This document shows, piece by piece, positions 1 to 6,325 of a DNA stretch of 8,921 nucleotides; the first letter of the stretch is position 1, and the number at the start of each line of letters is the position of its first letter. A model generated the notes under the pieces. The model was not told the origin of the DNA, searched no databases, and saw only the letters and a program-made list of their open reading frames with translations. Source of the stretch: JAKPQD01 sp029572965 (GTDB lineage: Bacteria; Bacteroidota; Bacteroidia; Bacteroidales; DTGW01). The stretch is from assembly GCA_035374585.1 (NCBI GenBank), contig DAOSPF010000103.1, positions 1 to 8,921 of the forward strand, written 5' to 3'. A program made the position numbers and the translations under genes.

Positions 1-8
1 AATAAATA

Positions 9-45
9 GGGCTTCATGTGGCTTGTAAAGCCCAACATGAAGCCC
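9..45. repeat. Long hairpin near the left edge
   Basis: An 11-bp perfect inverted repeat (GGGCTTCATGT at 9-19, ACATGAAGCCC at 35-45) encloses a second 5-bp stem (GGCTT at 20-24, AAGCC at 28-32) with a 3-nt loop, so the whole segment can fold into one long hairpin with a 2-nt bulge. No clear T-run follows on the plus strand. On the minus strand the sequence after the stem is TATTTATT, which is weakly U-rich. It may be the transcription end of a gene off the left edge, but the sequence does not prove this. Confidence 0.5.
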
Positions 46-266
46 CGGTTGAACTAAATCCCGGGCGTTAATCAGAAATCTATGGACATATCACCTTTTT
101 TTTCTTTTCAATATTTTCGGTACCATGCAATTTTGAGTCAGGGTACACAGGTTTAAGACGATTTTCTACCGTTTTTCGATTCAAATTTGGCTATTCATTA
201 AATGTATTGAGGGCGAAGAAGGGTTAAAACATGCCATTTCGTCCCTTTAGGGGCATACAAACCCTA

Positions 267-291
267 CCCCCCATGAAAATGGGGGGCTTTT
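267..291 (+). terminator. Terminator-like GC hairpin with GAAA loop
   Basis: CCCCCCAT (267-274) pairs perfectly with ATGGGGGG (279-286) across a GAAA tetraloop, and CTTTT follows. A strong GC stem plus a short U-run fits a rho-independent terminator on the plus strand, presumably for a transcript entering from the left or starting in this region. The U-tract is only four long, so efficiency is uncertain. No gene that it would terminate is visible in the window. Confidence 0.5.
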
Positions 292-294
292 GTA

Positions 295-345
295 GCCTGA
301 TATTAGTTTTTCGAAGTATTCAATACTGCATACAAAGTATCAGGC
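295..345. repeat. 8-bp inverted repeat with inner palindrome
   Basis: GCCTGATA at 295-302 is the reverse complement of TATCAGGC at 338-345. Between the arms, AGTATT (315-320) and AATACT (322-327) form a near-perfect palindrome. The function is unknown. It lies about 90 bases upstream of the MFS promoter box, so it could be an operator or part of a folded leader, but nothing in the sequence decides this. Confidence 0.35.
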
Positions 346-434
346 GAGCGTATACGGGGTAAGATGCCATAATAAAATGTTTGCGCTAAGGTAAGAAAAG
401 GATTTCAATGTATATATAGTGGCATAGTAATTGT

Positions 435-442
435 TACCTTTG
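435..442 (+). promoter_or_regulatory. Putative -7 box of MFS gene promoter
   Basis: TACCTTTG matches the Bacteroidota sigma-A -7 consensus TAnnTTTG and lies 18 bases before the ATG at 461. Transcription would begin around 447-450, giving a very short leader. No good -33 TTTG is present at the usual distance. The box falls inside the N-terminal extension that a TTG start at 431 would create, which argues for the ATG at 461. Confidence 0.5.
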
Positions 443-460
443 CAGTTCAATGTTTTTTGT

Positions 461-1723
461 ATGTTCGAGAAATTTAAATCTTCACAGGCTTTTGATGTTC
501 TTCGGCCTGTAAATTTCAGGTATTTCCTGTTGTACAGGTTTTTTATGACACTGGCTACCCTTATGCAATCGGTGGTTGTGGGGTGGCATATTTACAAACT
601 TACCGGAAATGTTTTTGCACTTGGCTTAATAGGCCTTACCGAAGTGATTCCGCAAGTGAGTGTTGCTTTGTTTGCCGGGCATTTTGTTGATATCTGCAAC
701 CGTCAAAAAGTTATTTTTTATACTACTTTTCTTTTGCTTGCAGGTTCTGCATGGTTAGTCATATACAGTATTCCGGCATTCGGGTTGTTTACCAGGTTTG
801 GAGTAACGCCCATATTTATCACTATATTTTTGACCGGATTGTCAAGGGGTATATTAATGCCTGCCCATAATGCATTGCTTGGGCAATTGGTTGAGCGAAA
901 ATATTTTCCTAAAGCAGCTACCTGGAGCAGTGTTACATGGCATATAGCGGCAGTATGTGGCCCGGCCGTTGGTGGTTTGGTGTATGGCTTTTCGCAAAAT
1001 GAGGTGGTTACTTATTCAACAGTTTTTACTGCATATCTGACAGCTTTTCTTTTGATTAGCCGCATAAAAGTGGAAAAATTGCAGACAGGAGAAATTACAG
1101 AAGGCATCTTTGCCAGGATTCACGAGGGGGTTAGGTTTGTTTTCAATAGTCCATATCTTTGGGGAGCTTTTACGCTGGATATGTTTGCTGTGCTTTTTGG
1201 TGGGGCAGTGGCTTTGCTTCCTGCTTTTGCCAAAGATGTGCTGTTTGTTGGGCCCCAGAGTTTAGGTTTTTTACGGGCTGCGCCGGCAATGGGGGCTATC
1301 CTGATGAGTTTATTTCTGATGTTCCGTCCGCCTGTTAAAAATACCGGGACGCTTTTATTTATTGCAGTTTCAGGGTTTGGGCTTTGTATGATTGGTTTTG
1401 CCTTGTCAACCTCTTTTGCATTGTCACTGATACTGCTATTCCTGAGTGGCATATTTGACAATGTGAGTGTGGTTATTCGTGGTACAATCCTTCAAATATA
1501 CACACCAGAGCACATGAAAGGCCGTGTTTCTTCTGTAAATAGCATTTTTATTGGTTCTTCCAATGAATTGGGAGCTTTTGAGTCTGGCTTAGCTGCCCGC
1601 CTTATGGGGCTTGTTCCATCGGTTGTATTTGGCGGGGCTATGACACTTATTGTTGTCGGGGTCATGTCAAAAGTCAATCCGGCGTTGAAAAAAATGTCTT
1701 TCGCCAAGCAACATGTGCAATGA
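461..1723 (+). CDS. MFS transporter, MFS_3 / EntS-like exporter
   Basis: A 420-residue integral inner-membrane protein of the major facilitator superfamily, most like the MFS_3/enterobactin-exporter (EntS) group, expected to export a small molecule by proton antiport. The substrate cannot be read from sequence. Visible signs: a short cytoplasmic N-terminus, about 12 hydrophobic segments, the loop 2-3 motif A with G73, D77 and R81 (GHFVDICNRQK), the RGILMPAHNALLGQLV segment near 138-153, GPAVGGLVYG in TM5, and the family-typical second-half segment GGAVALLPAFAKDVL. The reading frame extends upstream to a TTG at 431, but the ATG at 461 is preferred because the promoter box lies between them. 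The stop codon sits in a 16-bp palindrome. The next gene follows after 63 bases and has its own possible promoter. Family assignment is solid; substrate is unknown. Confidence 0.87.
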   Translation: MFEKFKSSQAFDVLRPVNFRYFLLYRFFMTLATLMQSVVVGWHIYKLTGNVFALGLIGLTEVIPQVSVALFAGHFVDICNRQKVIFYTTFLLLAGSAWLVIYSIPAFGLFTRFGVTPIFITIFLTGLSRGILMPAHNALLGQLVERKYFPKAATWSSVTWHIAAVCGPAVGGLVYGFSQNEVVTYSTVFTAYLTAFLLISRIKVEKLQTGEITEGIFARIHEGVRFVFNSPYLWGAFTLDMFAVLFGGAVALLPAFAKDVLFVGPQSLGFLRAAPAMGAILMSLFLMFRPPVKNTGTLLFIAVSGFGLCMIGFALSTSFALSLILLFLSGIFDNVSVVIRGTILQIYTPEHMKGRVSSVNSIFIGSSNELGAFESGLAARLMGLVPSVVFGGAMTLIVVGVMSKVNPALKKMSFAKQHVQ

Positions 1724-1734
1724 AAGCTTTCATT
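1719..1734. repeat. 16-bp perfect palindrome over MFS stop codon
   Basis: AATGAAAGCTTTCATT is its own reverse complement and contains the TGA stop (1721-1723) of the MFS gene. A T-run (TTTTTTG) follows at 1741. It could form a weak hairpin at the mRNA end or be a protein-binding palindrome. As a hairpin it needs a 4-nt AGCT loop, leaving a weak AT-rich stem, so a terminator role is doubtful. Confidence 0.35.
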
Positions 1735-1759
1735 TAATGCTTTTTTGATTTGTATTTTT

Positions 1760-1767
1760 TATATTTG
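1760..1767 (+). promoter_or_regulatory. Putative -7 box for methyltransferase-rhomboid operon
   Basis: TATATTTG matches TAnnTTTG and ends 19 bases before the ATG at 1787, the same geometry as at the MFS gene. The surrounding DNA is extremely T-rich, so a chance match is more likely here, and the nearest TTTG (1744-1747) is only 12 bases upstream, shorter than the usual spacing. Confidence 0.38.
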
Positions 1768-1786
1768 ATTCAAATAATTGATATTC

Positions 1787-2680
1787 ATGTTTCCACAATA
1801 TATACAACCTGCTGCTTTTTCTGATTACGAATTGATTGATTCGGGCAATTTTGAAAAGCTTGAACGCTTTGGACAGTATGTTCTTGCTCGTCCTGAACCT
1901 CAGGCAATATGGCACAAAGCTATGACTGAAGATGAGTGGAAGAACAAAGCCCATGCGTGGTTTAGGTTGAACGTCAATGCCCATAACAAAGAACGCGGTG
2001 AGTGGGTGTTGAAAAAAGGTATGCCCCAGCAATGGCAGGTTAATTACGCTTATAAGGAAATGAAGCTGAGCTTTAGGCTTGGAATGACCTCTTTTAAGCA
2101 CGTTGGCTTGTTTCCCGAACAAGCTGAGAATTGGAATTTTATTTATGAAAATATAAAGTCTTTACAAATAGCAAACCCTGAGGTGCTCAATTTATTTGCC
2201 TATACAGGTGGGGCTTCTTTGGCTGCATGCGCAGCAGGGGCAAAAGTGACGCATGTTGATTCGGTAAAGCAGGTAGTTACCTGGTCGCGTGAGAATATGG
2301 AACTTTCTGGTTTGGCAAATATCCGTTGGATAGTAGAAGATGCCTTGAAGTTTGTGCAACGGCAAGTGCGTAAAGGTGCCAAATACCAGGGTATTATACT
2401 TGACCCTCCTGCTTATGGCCGTGGAGCTGATGGCGAAAAGTGGATTTTGGATGAACATTTGGCTGTGATGGTCGATTGTTGCAACAAGCTTTTAGATGAT
2501 AATGGTTTTGTGGTATTGAATTTATATTCTATGGGATTTTCGCCGCTGGTAGCACAAAACATACTTGAAACATCATTTGTAGGGGCAAAGAACGTACAAT
2601 CGGGTGAATTGTATTTTGAAGATAAAGCAAAACATAGGTTGCCGTTAGGGATATTTGCACGTTTCAATAAAAATTCATGA
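1787..2680 (+). CDS. Class I SAM methyltransferase, RlmI-like (COG1092 type)
   Basis: A 297-residue Rossmann-fold methyltransferase related to the RlmI/COG1092 group of rRNA methyltransferases; the exact target is not known for this shorter Bacteroidota form. An N-terminal part (about 1-110, with NFEKLERFGQYVLARPEPQA near 21-40) is followed by the SAM domain: motif I LNLFAYTGG at 134-142, an acidic ribose-binding D158 (HVDSVKQ), the adenine-site region with D185 (VEDALKF), and motif IV DPPAYGRG starting at D206. DPP followed by an aromatic residue is common in RNA and protein N- or C-methyltransferases. It lacks the N-terminal PUA domain of E. coli RlmI, so the rlmI symbol is withheld. The frame opens at TTG 1778; ATG 1787 is preferred. 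Its stop overlaps the rhomboid start (ATGA), implying translational coupling. Confidence 0.82.
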   Translation: MFPQYIQPAAFSDYELIDSGNFEKLERFGQYVLARPEPQAIWHKAMTEDEWKNKAHAWFRLNVNAHNKERGEWVLKKGMPQQWQVNYAYKEMKLSFRLGMTSFKHVGLFPEQAENWNFIYENIKSLQIANPEVLNLFAYTGGASLAACAAGAKVTHVDSVKQVVTWSRENMELSGLANIRWIVEDALKFVQRQVRKGAKYQGIILDPPAYGRGADGEKWILDEHLAVMVDCCNKLLDDNGFVVLNLYSMGFSPLVAQNILETSFVGAKNVQSGELYFEDKAKHRLPLGIFARFNKNS

Positions 2681-3333
2681 CAGAAAAGCGAAAACTCCTG
2701 CTTAGCTTACCAATACCACTTTTTTTTATAGTGGTGATATGGTGTGTCAAGCTGGTTGAGTATGCTAACAATACTTCGTTTTATTTTCTTGGTGTTTACC
2801 CACATTCATTCAAAGGCATAATTGGAATACTTACTGCTCCTTTAGTTCATGATGATATCAAACATTTGGTCAATAATTCTGTACCATTCCTGTTATTCTC
2901 GGTAGCGACCTTCTTTTTTTACCGGCCTTTGGGTTTAAGAGTTTTGTTCTGGGTATGGTTGATGTCGGGTTTATGGGTATGGTTTGGTGCTCGCCCTGCC
3001 TATCATATCGGAGCAAGTGGTTTAGTTTACGGGTTAGGTGCGTTTCTGTTTTTCAGCGGGGCTATTCGTCGAAATGCCCATTTGGCAGCGGTTTCGTTAA
3101 TAGTAGTTTTTTTGTACGGCAGTATGATATGGGGTATCTTTCCTTTTGTTCCAGACATATCTTGGGAAGCACATCTTTCAGGAGGTATAGCTGGCCTGAT
3201 ATTGGCAATTGTATATAGAAAAGATGGCCCTCAGCCTAAAAAGTATGAATGGGAAGATGAAGAGAATGTTGATAGTTCAGATGTTTTAATTGATAAACTA
3301 GAAGAGAATAATAGTACACCAGAGAAAAACTAA
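2677..3333 (+). CDS. Rhomboid family intramembrane serine protease
   Basis: A 218-residue polytopic membrane protease that cleaves transmembrane substrates within the inner membrane. The catalytic dyad is visible: Ser114 in the GASG motif (112-115) and His166 in AHLSGGIAG. An HLVNN motif at 63-67 provides the conserved His and Asn of the oxyanion-side helix. About six hydrophobic helices span roughly 8-180. A strongly acidic, hydrophilic cytoplasmic-type tail follows (about 181-218, rich in E, D and N). The start ATG overlaps the methyltransferase stop by 4 bases, so both are likely made from one mRNA. The TAA stop (3331-3333) touches the stop codon of the convergent queE with no space. The family call and both catalytic residues are clear; the substrate cannot be inferred. 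Confidence 0.9.
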   Translation: MTEKRKLLLSLPIPLFFIVVIWCVKLVEYANNTSFYFLGVYPHSFKGIIGILTAPLVHDDIKHLVNNSVPFLLFSVATFFFYRPLGLRVLFWVWLMSGLWVWFGARPAYHIGASGLVYGLGAFLFFSGAIRRNAHLAAVSLIVVFLYGSMIWGIFPFVPDISWEAHLSGGIAGLILAIVYRKDGPQPKKYEWEDEENVDSSDVLIDKLEENNSTPEKN

Positions 3334-4032
3334 TCACTTCCCTTTTGTTGCCCCCCAAAGCATTACATGCAGGCGAGGGGAGAAGTTGAACCCTGAATTG
3401 ATAATTTTATCAACTAATTCAGGTTTAAGCTGGGTGTTAATGTTTGTTCCTTCAAGGCCTATATAAATTCTGTCTTTTGACATGTTATATTTTTCTATAA
3501 GTTTAGATACCTCGTTTAAATCATTCTCGTCTGTTATGATAAATTTAAAAATACCAAACTCTTTTTCTGTCCAGGGTTTTAATTTGTTTTCGTGAAAGGA
3601 TTGCCCAGAATTACTTAGTTTTGGAGATATTACCCAGTTGAAATGTTTAATAATATTCATATCCATTGCTGACCTGCTAAAGTTTGAGCCATCAGCAAGG
3701 TTTATATTTAGGAGCTCCCATGGAAGTATAGAGCTATTAGTTTCTACATGAAATTTCTTTCCTGTAACTGCCAATTCGTCTAGTCTGTATAAGGTGGGCT
3801 CGCCACCGGTAAAGATGATATGATGACAGGGAGAATCTTCAATAACTTTTCTGAGTTCTTCTTTTGAATATTCTTTGAAAGTACCAGATTTTCTCAGCCA
3901 TGTATATTTTGTGTCGCACCACGAGCAGGTAAGGTTACAAAACTGGAAACGAATAAACAGGCAGTTGACCCCTGCATAGTTTCCTTCGCCCTGGATAGAC
4001 CTGAAAATCTCCGATACAAAATATTTATCCAT
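3334..4032 (-). CDS. queE: 7-carboxy-7-deazaguanine synthase QueE
   Basis: A radical SAM enzyme of 232 residues that converts 6-carboxy-5,6,7,8-tetrahydropterin to 7-carboxy-7-deazaguanine, the third step toward preQ0 and queuosine. Visible: FRSIQGEGNYAG near 10-21, the 4Fe-4S cluster motif Cx3Cx2C at C32, C36 and C39 followed by DTKYTW, the SAM-binding GGEP at 76-79, an ETN motif at 97-99, WVISPKLS near 133-140, and the C-terminal RLHVMLWG. The segment IYIGLEGTN (about 189-197) lacks the Met-Pro seen in many homologues. The frame can be read from a TTG at 4038, but ATG at 4032 (MDKYFVSEIF) is preferred. It lies 38 bases downstream of queC on the same strand, with no terminator or promoter seen between them. 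Its stop abuts that of the rhomboid gene. Confidence 0.93.
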   Translation of the reverse strand: MDKYFVSEIFRSIQGEGNYAGVNCLFIRFQFCNLTCSWCDTKYTWLRKSGTFKEYSKEELRKVIEDSPCHHIIFTGGEPTLYRLDELAVTGKKFHVETNSSILPWELLNINLADGSNFSRSAMDMNIIKHFNWVISPKLSNSGQSFHENKLKPWTEKEFGIFKFIITDENDLNEVSKLIEKYNMSKDRIYIGLEGTNINTQLKPELVDKIINSGFNFSPRLHVMLWGATKGK

Positions 4033-4067
4033 TCCCAAACTCAGATATGATTAATATTATTCGTAAT

Positions 4068-4088
4068 TTTTCATTTTTCATTTTTCAT
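4068..4088. repeat. Three perfect 7-bp tandem repeats at queC 3' end
   Basis: TTTTCAT occurs three times without interruption at 4068-4074, 4075-4081 and 4082-4088 (ATGAAAA on the minus, coding strand). The repeat encodes the last residues of QueC (MKNEK then the TGA stop at 4073-4071) and continues just past the stop. Seven is not a multiple of three, so a change of unit number shifts the frame. Confidence 0.9.
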
Positions 4089-4760
4089 TACCTTAAATTC
4101 TTCATATCCTTTCTTTCTCAATTGGCAAGCCGGGCATTGGGTGCATCCTCGTCCCCATTCGTGCAGGGACTCGTCTCCGTTGTAGCAGGTGAGGGTATGT
4201 TCAATCATTTCTTGCAAAACACCAGCTTCATCAGCCATTTTAAAGGTCTCTGCTTTAGTTTTCCACATCAGTGGGGTGTGTATATTTACAGGTCTGTCTA
4301 ACCCCAATGACAACTCAAGCGCTTTAGCTTTGATGTAATTGTCCCGACAATCGGGATATCCCGAATAGTCAGTTTGGCAAACGCCTGTTACCAGGTTGAT
4401 TGGGTTGATGTTATCTTTAAAAGCATGATTAGCTATGACTGTCAGAAATACGCCATTTCTGTTGGGTACAAAACTGGCCGGAAGTTGATTGGCCAAAGCG
4501 TGGCTTTCTGTGTGCTTACCCTCCTTTAACAAGCTACTTATCGTCAATTGGCTGAAAAAACTGCCTATATCATATACAACATGTTTTACACCAAAATTGT
4601 TGGCAATTGCCTTGGCATATTGTAGTTCAATGTTGTGGCGCTGTTCATAGAATATACTAACAGCCTCTACTTCAACAAAATTCTTCTTTGCCCACAATAA
4701 ACTCACAAAAGAGTCTTGTCCTCCTGAAAGCAGTACATAAGCTTTTTGGTTTTCAATCAT
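4071..4760 (-). CDS. queC: 7-cyano-7-deazaguanine synthase QueC
   Basis: A 229-residue ATP-dependent enzyme that turns 7-carboxy-7-deazaguanine plus ammonia into preQ0 (7-cyano-7-deazaguanine) in the cytoplasm. The N-terminal PP-loop SGGQDS (12-17) is the ATP-pyrophosphatase signature. Family motifs PNRNG (99-103) and TDYSGYPDCRD (130-140) are present, and four zinc-ligand cysteines are visible: C192, then C206, C209 and C212 in GCTQCPACQLRKKG. The length is normal for the family. The frame opens at a TTG 21 bases upstream, but the ATG at 4760 puts the SGGQDS loop near the N-terminus as usual and leaves room for the TACCTTTG promoter box. It precedes queE, whose product is its substrate supplier. 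The last codons fall in a 7-bp tandem repeat. Confidence 0.95.
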   Translation of the reverse strand: MIENQKAYVLLSGGQDSFVSLLWAKKNFVEVEAVSIFYEQRHNIELQYAKAIANNFGVKHVVYDIGSFFSQLTISSLLKEGKHTESHALANQLPASFVPNRNGVFLTVIANHAFKDNINPINLVTGVCQTDYSGYPDCRDNYIKAKALELSLGLDRPVNIHTPLMWKTKAETFKMADEAGVLQEMIEHTLTCYNGDESLHEWGRGCTQCPACQLRKKGYEEFKVMKNEK

Positions 4761-4778
4761 ATTCAATAAGTTGAGGTG

Positions 4779-4786
4779 CAAAGGTA
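4779..4786 (-). promoter_or_regulatory. Putative -7 box of the queC-queE operon
   Basis: On the minus strand this reads TACCTTTG, the same octamer as before the MFS gene, 18 bases before the queC ATG at 4760. The transcript leader would be only about a dozen bases, too short for a preQ1 riboswitch. A TTTG lies upstream, but with only 14 bases of spacing, so the -33 element is uncertain. Confidence 0.5.
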
Positions 4787-4818
4787 TTAAAACTAAAAAT
4801 CAAATTTTGAAATATTCC

Positions 4819-6309
4819 TTAAGATTCTTTACTTACGGCTATCTTAATAATTTCTTTGATATGAACGGCTTTAAATATAAAGGCAAACAGAAAAGCCAAT
4901 AAAACAGAAACCAAACCGGCAAATATCCAATTGGAAACAAAGGTTTTAGCTAAGAAAAGGATAATGATAAAGCTAAATAACCAAACAGCAAACCGCATTA
5001 AGATATTTTTGTCTTTTTTCAATTTAAGAATCCTGGCAGCCATAATGGTTTGAACAATTCCGGTCAGAATTTGTGTCGTACAGCTTGCTATAGCTGCCCC
5101 TTGGGCTTCAAAGCCCGGAATTAGTATAAGGTTGAGCGAAATGTTTATCACAACAGCAGAGGCAGCCATGATGTTAAGTTCTTTCAGTTTTCCGGCCGCT
5201 GTTAATAGTGTTCCATAAATATAAGTAAGCGAAATGCCAATGAAACCAATGATTATAGTTCCAAGTATGTTGCTGTTACCCGGTTGGTGGTACATTAAAG
5301 TCATTAATTCGCTCCGATATGCATATCCTGTAAGGGATACAACAATTACAGGTATCATTAATATTGAAAAAGCAAGGCTCACCAGATTGCTGGTATCTTC
5401 TTTTTCTTTCAGCATCTTGGAAAAGATGGGCAGAAGTATGACGGTAAAAAGCAAAGCAAAATTGGAAAAAACCTCAAGGATGCGGAAGCCTTGCGCGTAT
5501 AAACCAGCTTGTTCTTTGCCATTTACAAGTAACCGTTCAAGCAAAATGGGTTCCATCCTGTTGTAGAAAGACATCAGTAGTACCAATAGCGAGAAGGGCA
5601 AACTTTTCTTAATAATCACCAGCATGTGATGGTAGTCAAACCGCAGTTTAAAGGAAATGGTATTACTGAAAACAATAACTGCAGCAACAATTGCAGTTAT
5701 TAAGAATGATGCTGTTTGGCTCAGAACAAACCATTCGAGCTTAAATGGAGTATTGATGCCCCATAGAAGTATAGAAAGGATGATAATCATCAAAAGCTTA
5801 TCCAGTACAGACAAAATGCTGTCTGTAATAAACTTCATCAGGGCATTGATGTTGGAGCGAAGATATAATATTAATGAGGATAAAACCTGATTAAGCACGA
5901 GAAACAGCAGAATAGAAATCTGTTTAGTCTCATATCCGGCTATTATACCAATAACGATGCATAATACAGTATATATTGCAGCGAAAATCAGCTTTATCCC
6001 TATGATAGAGGAAAGATATTTTGTTAAAAGGTGGTTGTGCCTGGCAAGTTCACGGTTATTGAAATTAGTAACCCCTAAATCAAGGAAAATATTAAAAAGT
6101 ATCGAGAAACTCATTAGTGAAGCATAAAGCCCGTAAAGCTCGTTTCCTAACCTGTTTTGGACAGCAACTTCAATGCCAAAAAACCAAAAAGGTTTGATGA
6201 GCAAATTGATAGCTATAAGAAATATGATATTTAAAATGAACTTACGGTTCACAGGTTCAGGTTTATAAAATAAACGCCTGCCATGCATTGCAAAGACAGG
6301 CGTTGACAT
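4819..6309 (-). CDS. Oligosaccharide flippase, Wzx-like (MOP superfamily)
   Basis: A 496-residue integral membrane protein of the MOP (MATE/PST/MVF) superfamily, predicted to move undecaprenyl-linked glycans across the inner membrane for O-antigen, capsule or exopolysaccharide assembly. It has about 14 hydrophobic helices from residue 24 to 480. NRLGNELYGLYASLMSF (52-68) and LDLGVTNFNNRELAR (76-90) match the N-terminal flippase pattern; NISLNLILIPGFEAQGAAIAS (389-409) is the typical C-half signature. Charged K and R residues lie between helices and no enzymatic domain is fused. No glycosyltransferase or polymerase is adjacent, so it is an orphan flippase. The ATG at 6309 lies 16 bases after the MaoC gene stop; an in-frame ATG at 6288 (MHGRRLF) is an alternative. 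A hairpin covers the first codons. Confidence 0.85.
   Translation of the reverse strand: MSTPVFAMHGRRLFYKPEPVNRKFILNIIFLIAINLLIKPFWFFGIEVAVQNRLGNELYGLYASLMSFSILFNIFLDLGVTNFNNRELARHNHLLTKYLSSIIGIKLIFAAIYTVLCIVIGIIAGYETKQISILLFLVLNQVLSSLILYLRSNINALMKFITDSILSVLDKLLMIIILSILLWGINTPFKLEWFVLSQTASFLITAIVAAVIVFSNTISFKLRFDYHHMLVIIKKSLPFSLLVLLMSFYNRMEPILLERLLVNGKEQAGLYAQGFRILEVFSNFALLFTVILLPIFSKMLKEKEDTSNLVSLAFSILMIPVIVVSLTGYAYRSELMTLMYHQPGNSNILGTIIIGFIGISLTYIYGTLLTAAGKLKELNIMAASAVVINISLNLILIPGFEAQGAAIASCTTQILTGIVQTIMAARILKLKKDKNILMRFAVWLFSFIIILFLAKTFVSNWIFAGLVSVLLAFLFAFIFKAVHIKEIIKIAVSKES
6273..6304 (-). promoter_or_regulatory. Hairpin over first codons of the flippase gene
   Basis: AACGCCTG (6273-6280) and CAGGCGTT (6297-6304) are perfect 8-bp inverted arms separated by 16 bases. 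On the minus-strand mRNA the stem begins two bases after the AUG at 6309 and its loop contains the alternative in-frame AUG at 6288. Such a stem could reduce translation from one start or expose the other. This is inference from base pairing only. Confidence 0.4.
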
Positions 6310-6325
6310 TTAGTTATAATAGTAG

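Larger units (their letters stand above)
1..430. other. Gene-free region with several hairpins
   Basis: I see no credible coding sequence here on either strand: frames are short and carry no recognisable motif. It contains the hairpin at 9-45, a T-rich stretch around 97-113, a small ATGCC/GGCAT stem-loop (231-256), a GC-rich terminator-like hairpin (267-286), and an 8-bp inverted repeat (295-302 with 338-345). No tRNA or known riboswitch was recognised. It is most likely intergenic DNA holding the end signals of an upstream gene and the promoter region of the MFS gene. A small structured RNA cannot be excluded. Confidence 0.5.

Noticed and set aside
431..460. TTG start at 431 giving a ten-residue longer MFS transporter
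   Set aside because: The extension covers the TACCTTTG promoter box and its residues do not resemble an MFS N-terminus; ATG 461 fits better.
1730..2122. Minus-strand open frame of about 130 codons opposite the methyltransferase
   Set aside because: It is antisense to a gene with clear conserved motifs and has no recognisable domain; other opposite-strand frames in the window were dismissed for the same reason.
4068..4088. Tandem heptamers as a CRISPR or origin-type iteron array
   Set aside because: The units are contiguous with no spacers, only three copies exist, and they lie inside a housekeeping gene end; a simple sequence repeat explains them.
4047..4301. Plus-strand open frame opposite the queC 3' end
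   Set aside because: It is antisense to well-supported queC codons, has low-complexity F/S content from the T-rich repeat, and shows no family motif.
4688..4790. A preQ1/preQ0 riboswitch upstream of queC
   Set aside because: The promoter box leaves a leader of about a dozen bases before the ATG, with no pseudoknot-forming sequence; the upstream flippase gene ends only 58 bases away.
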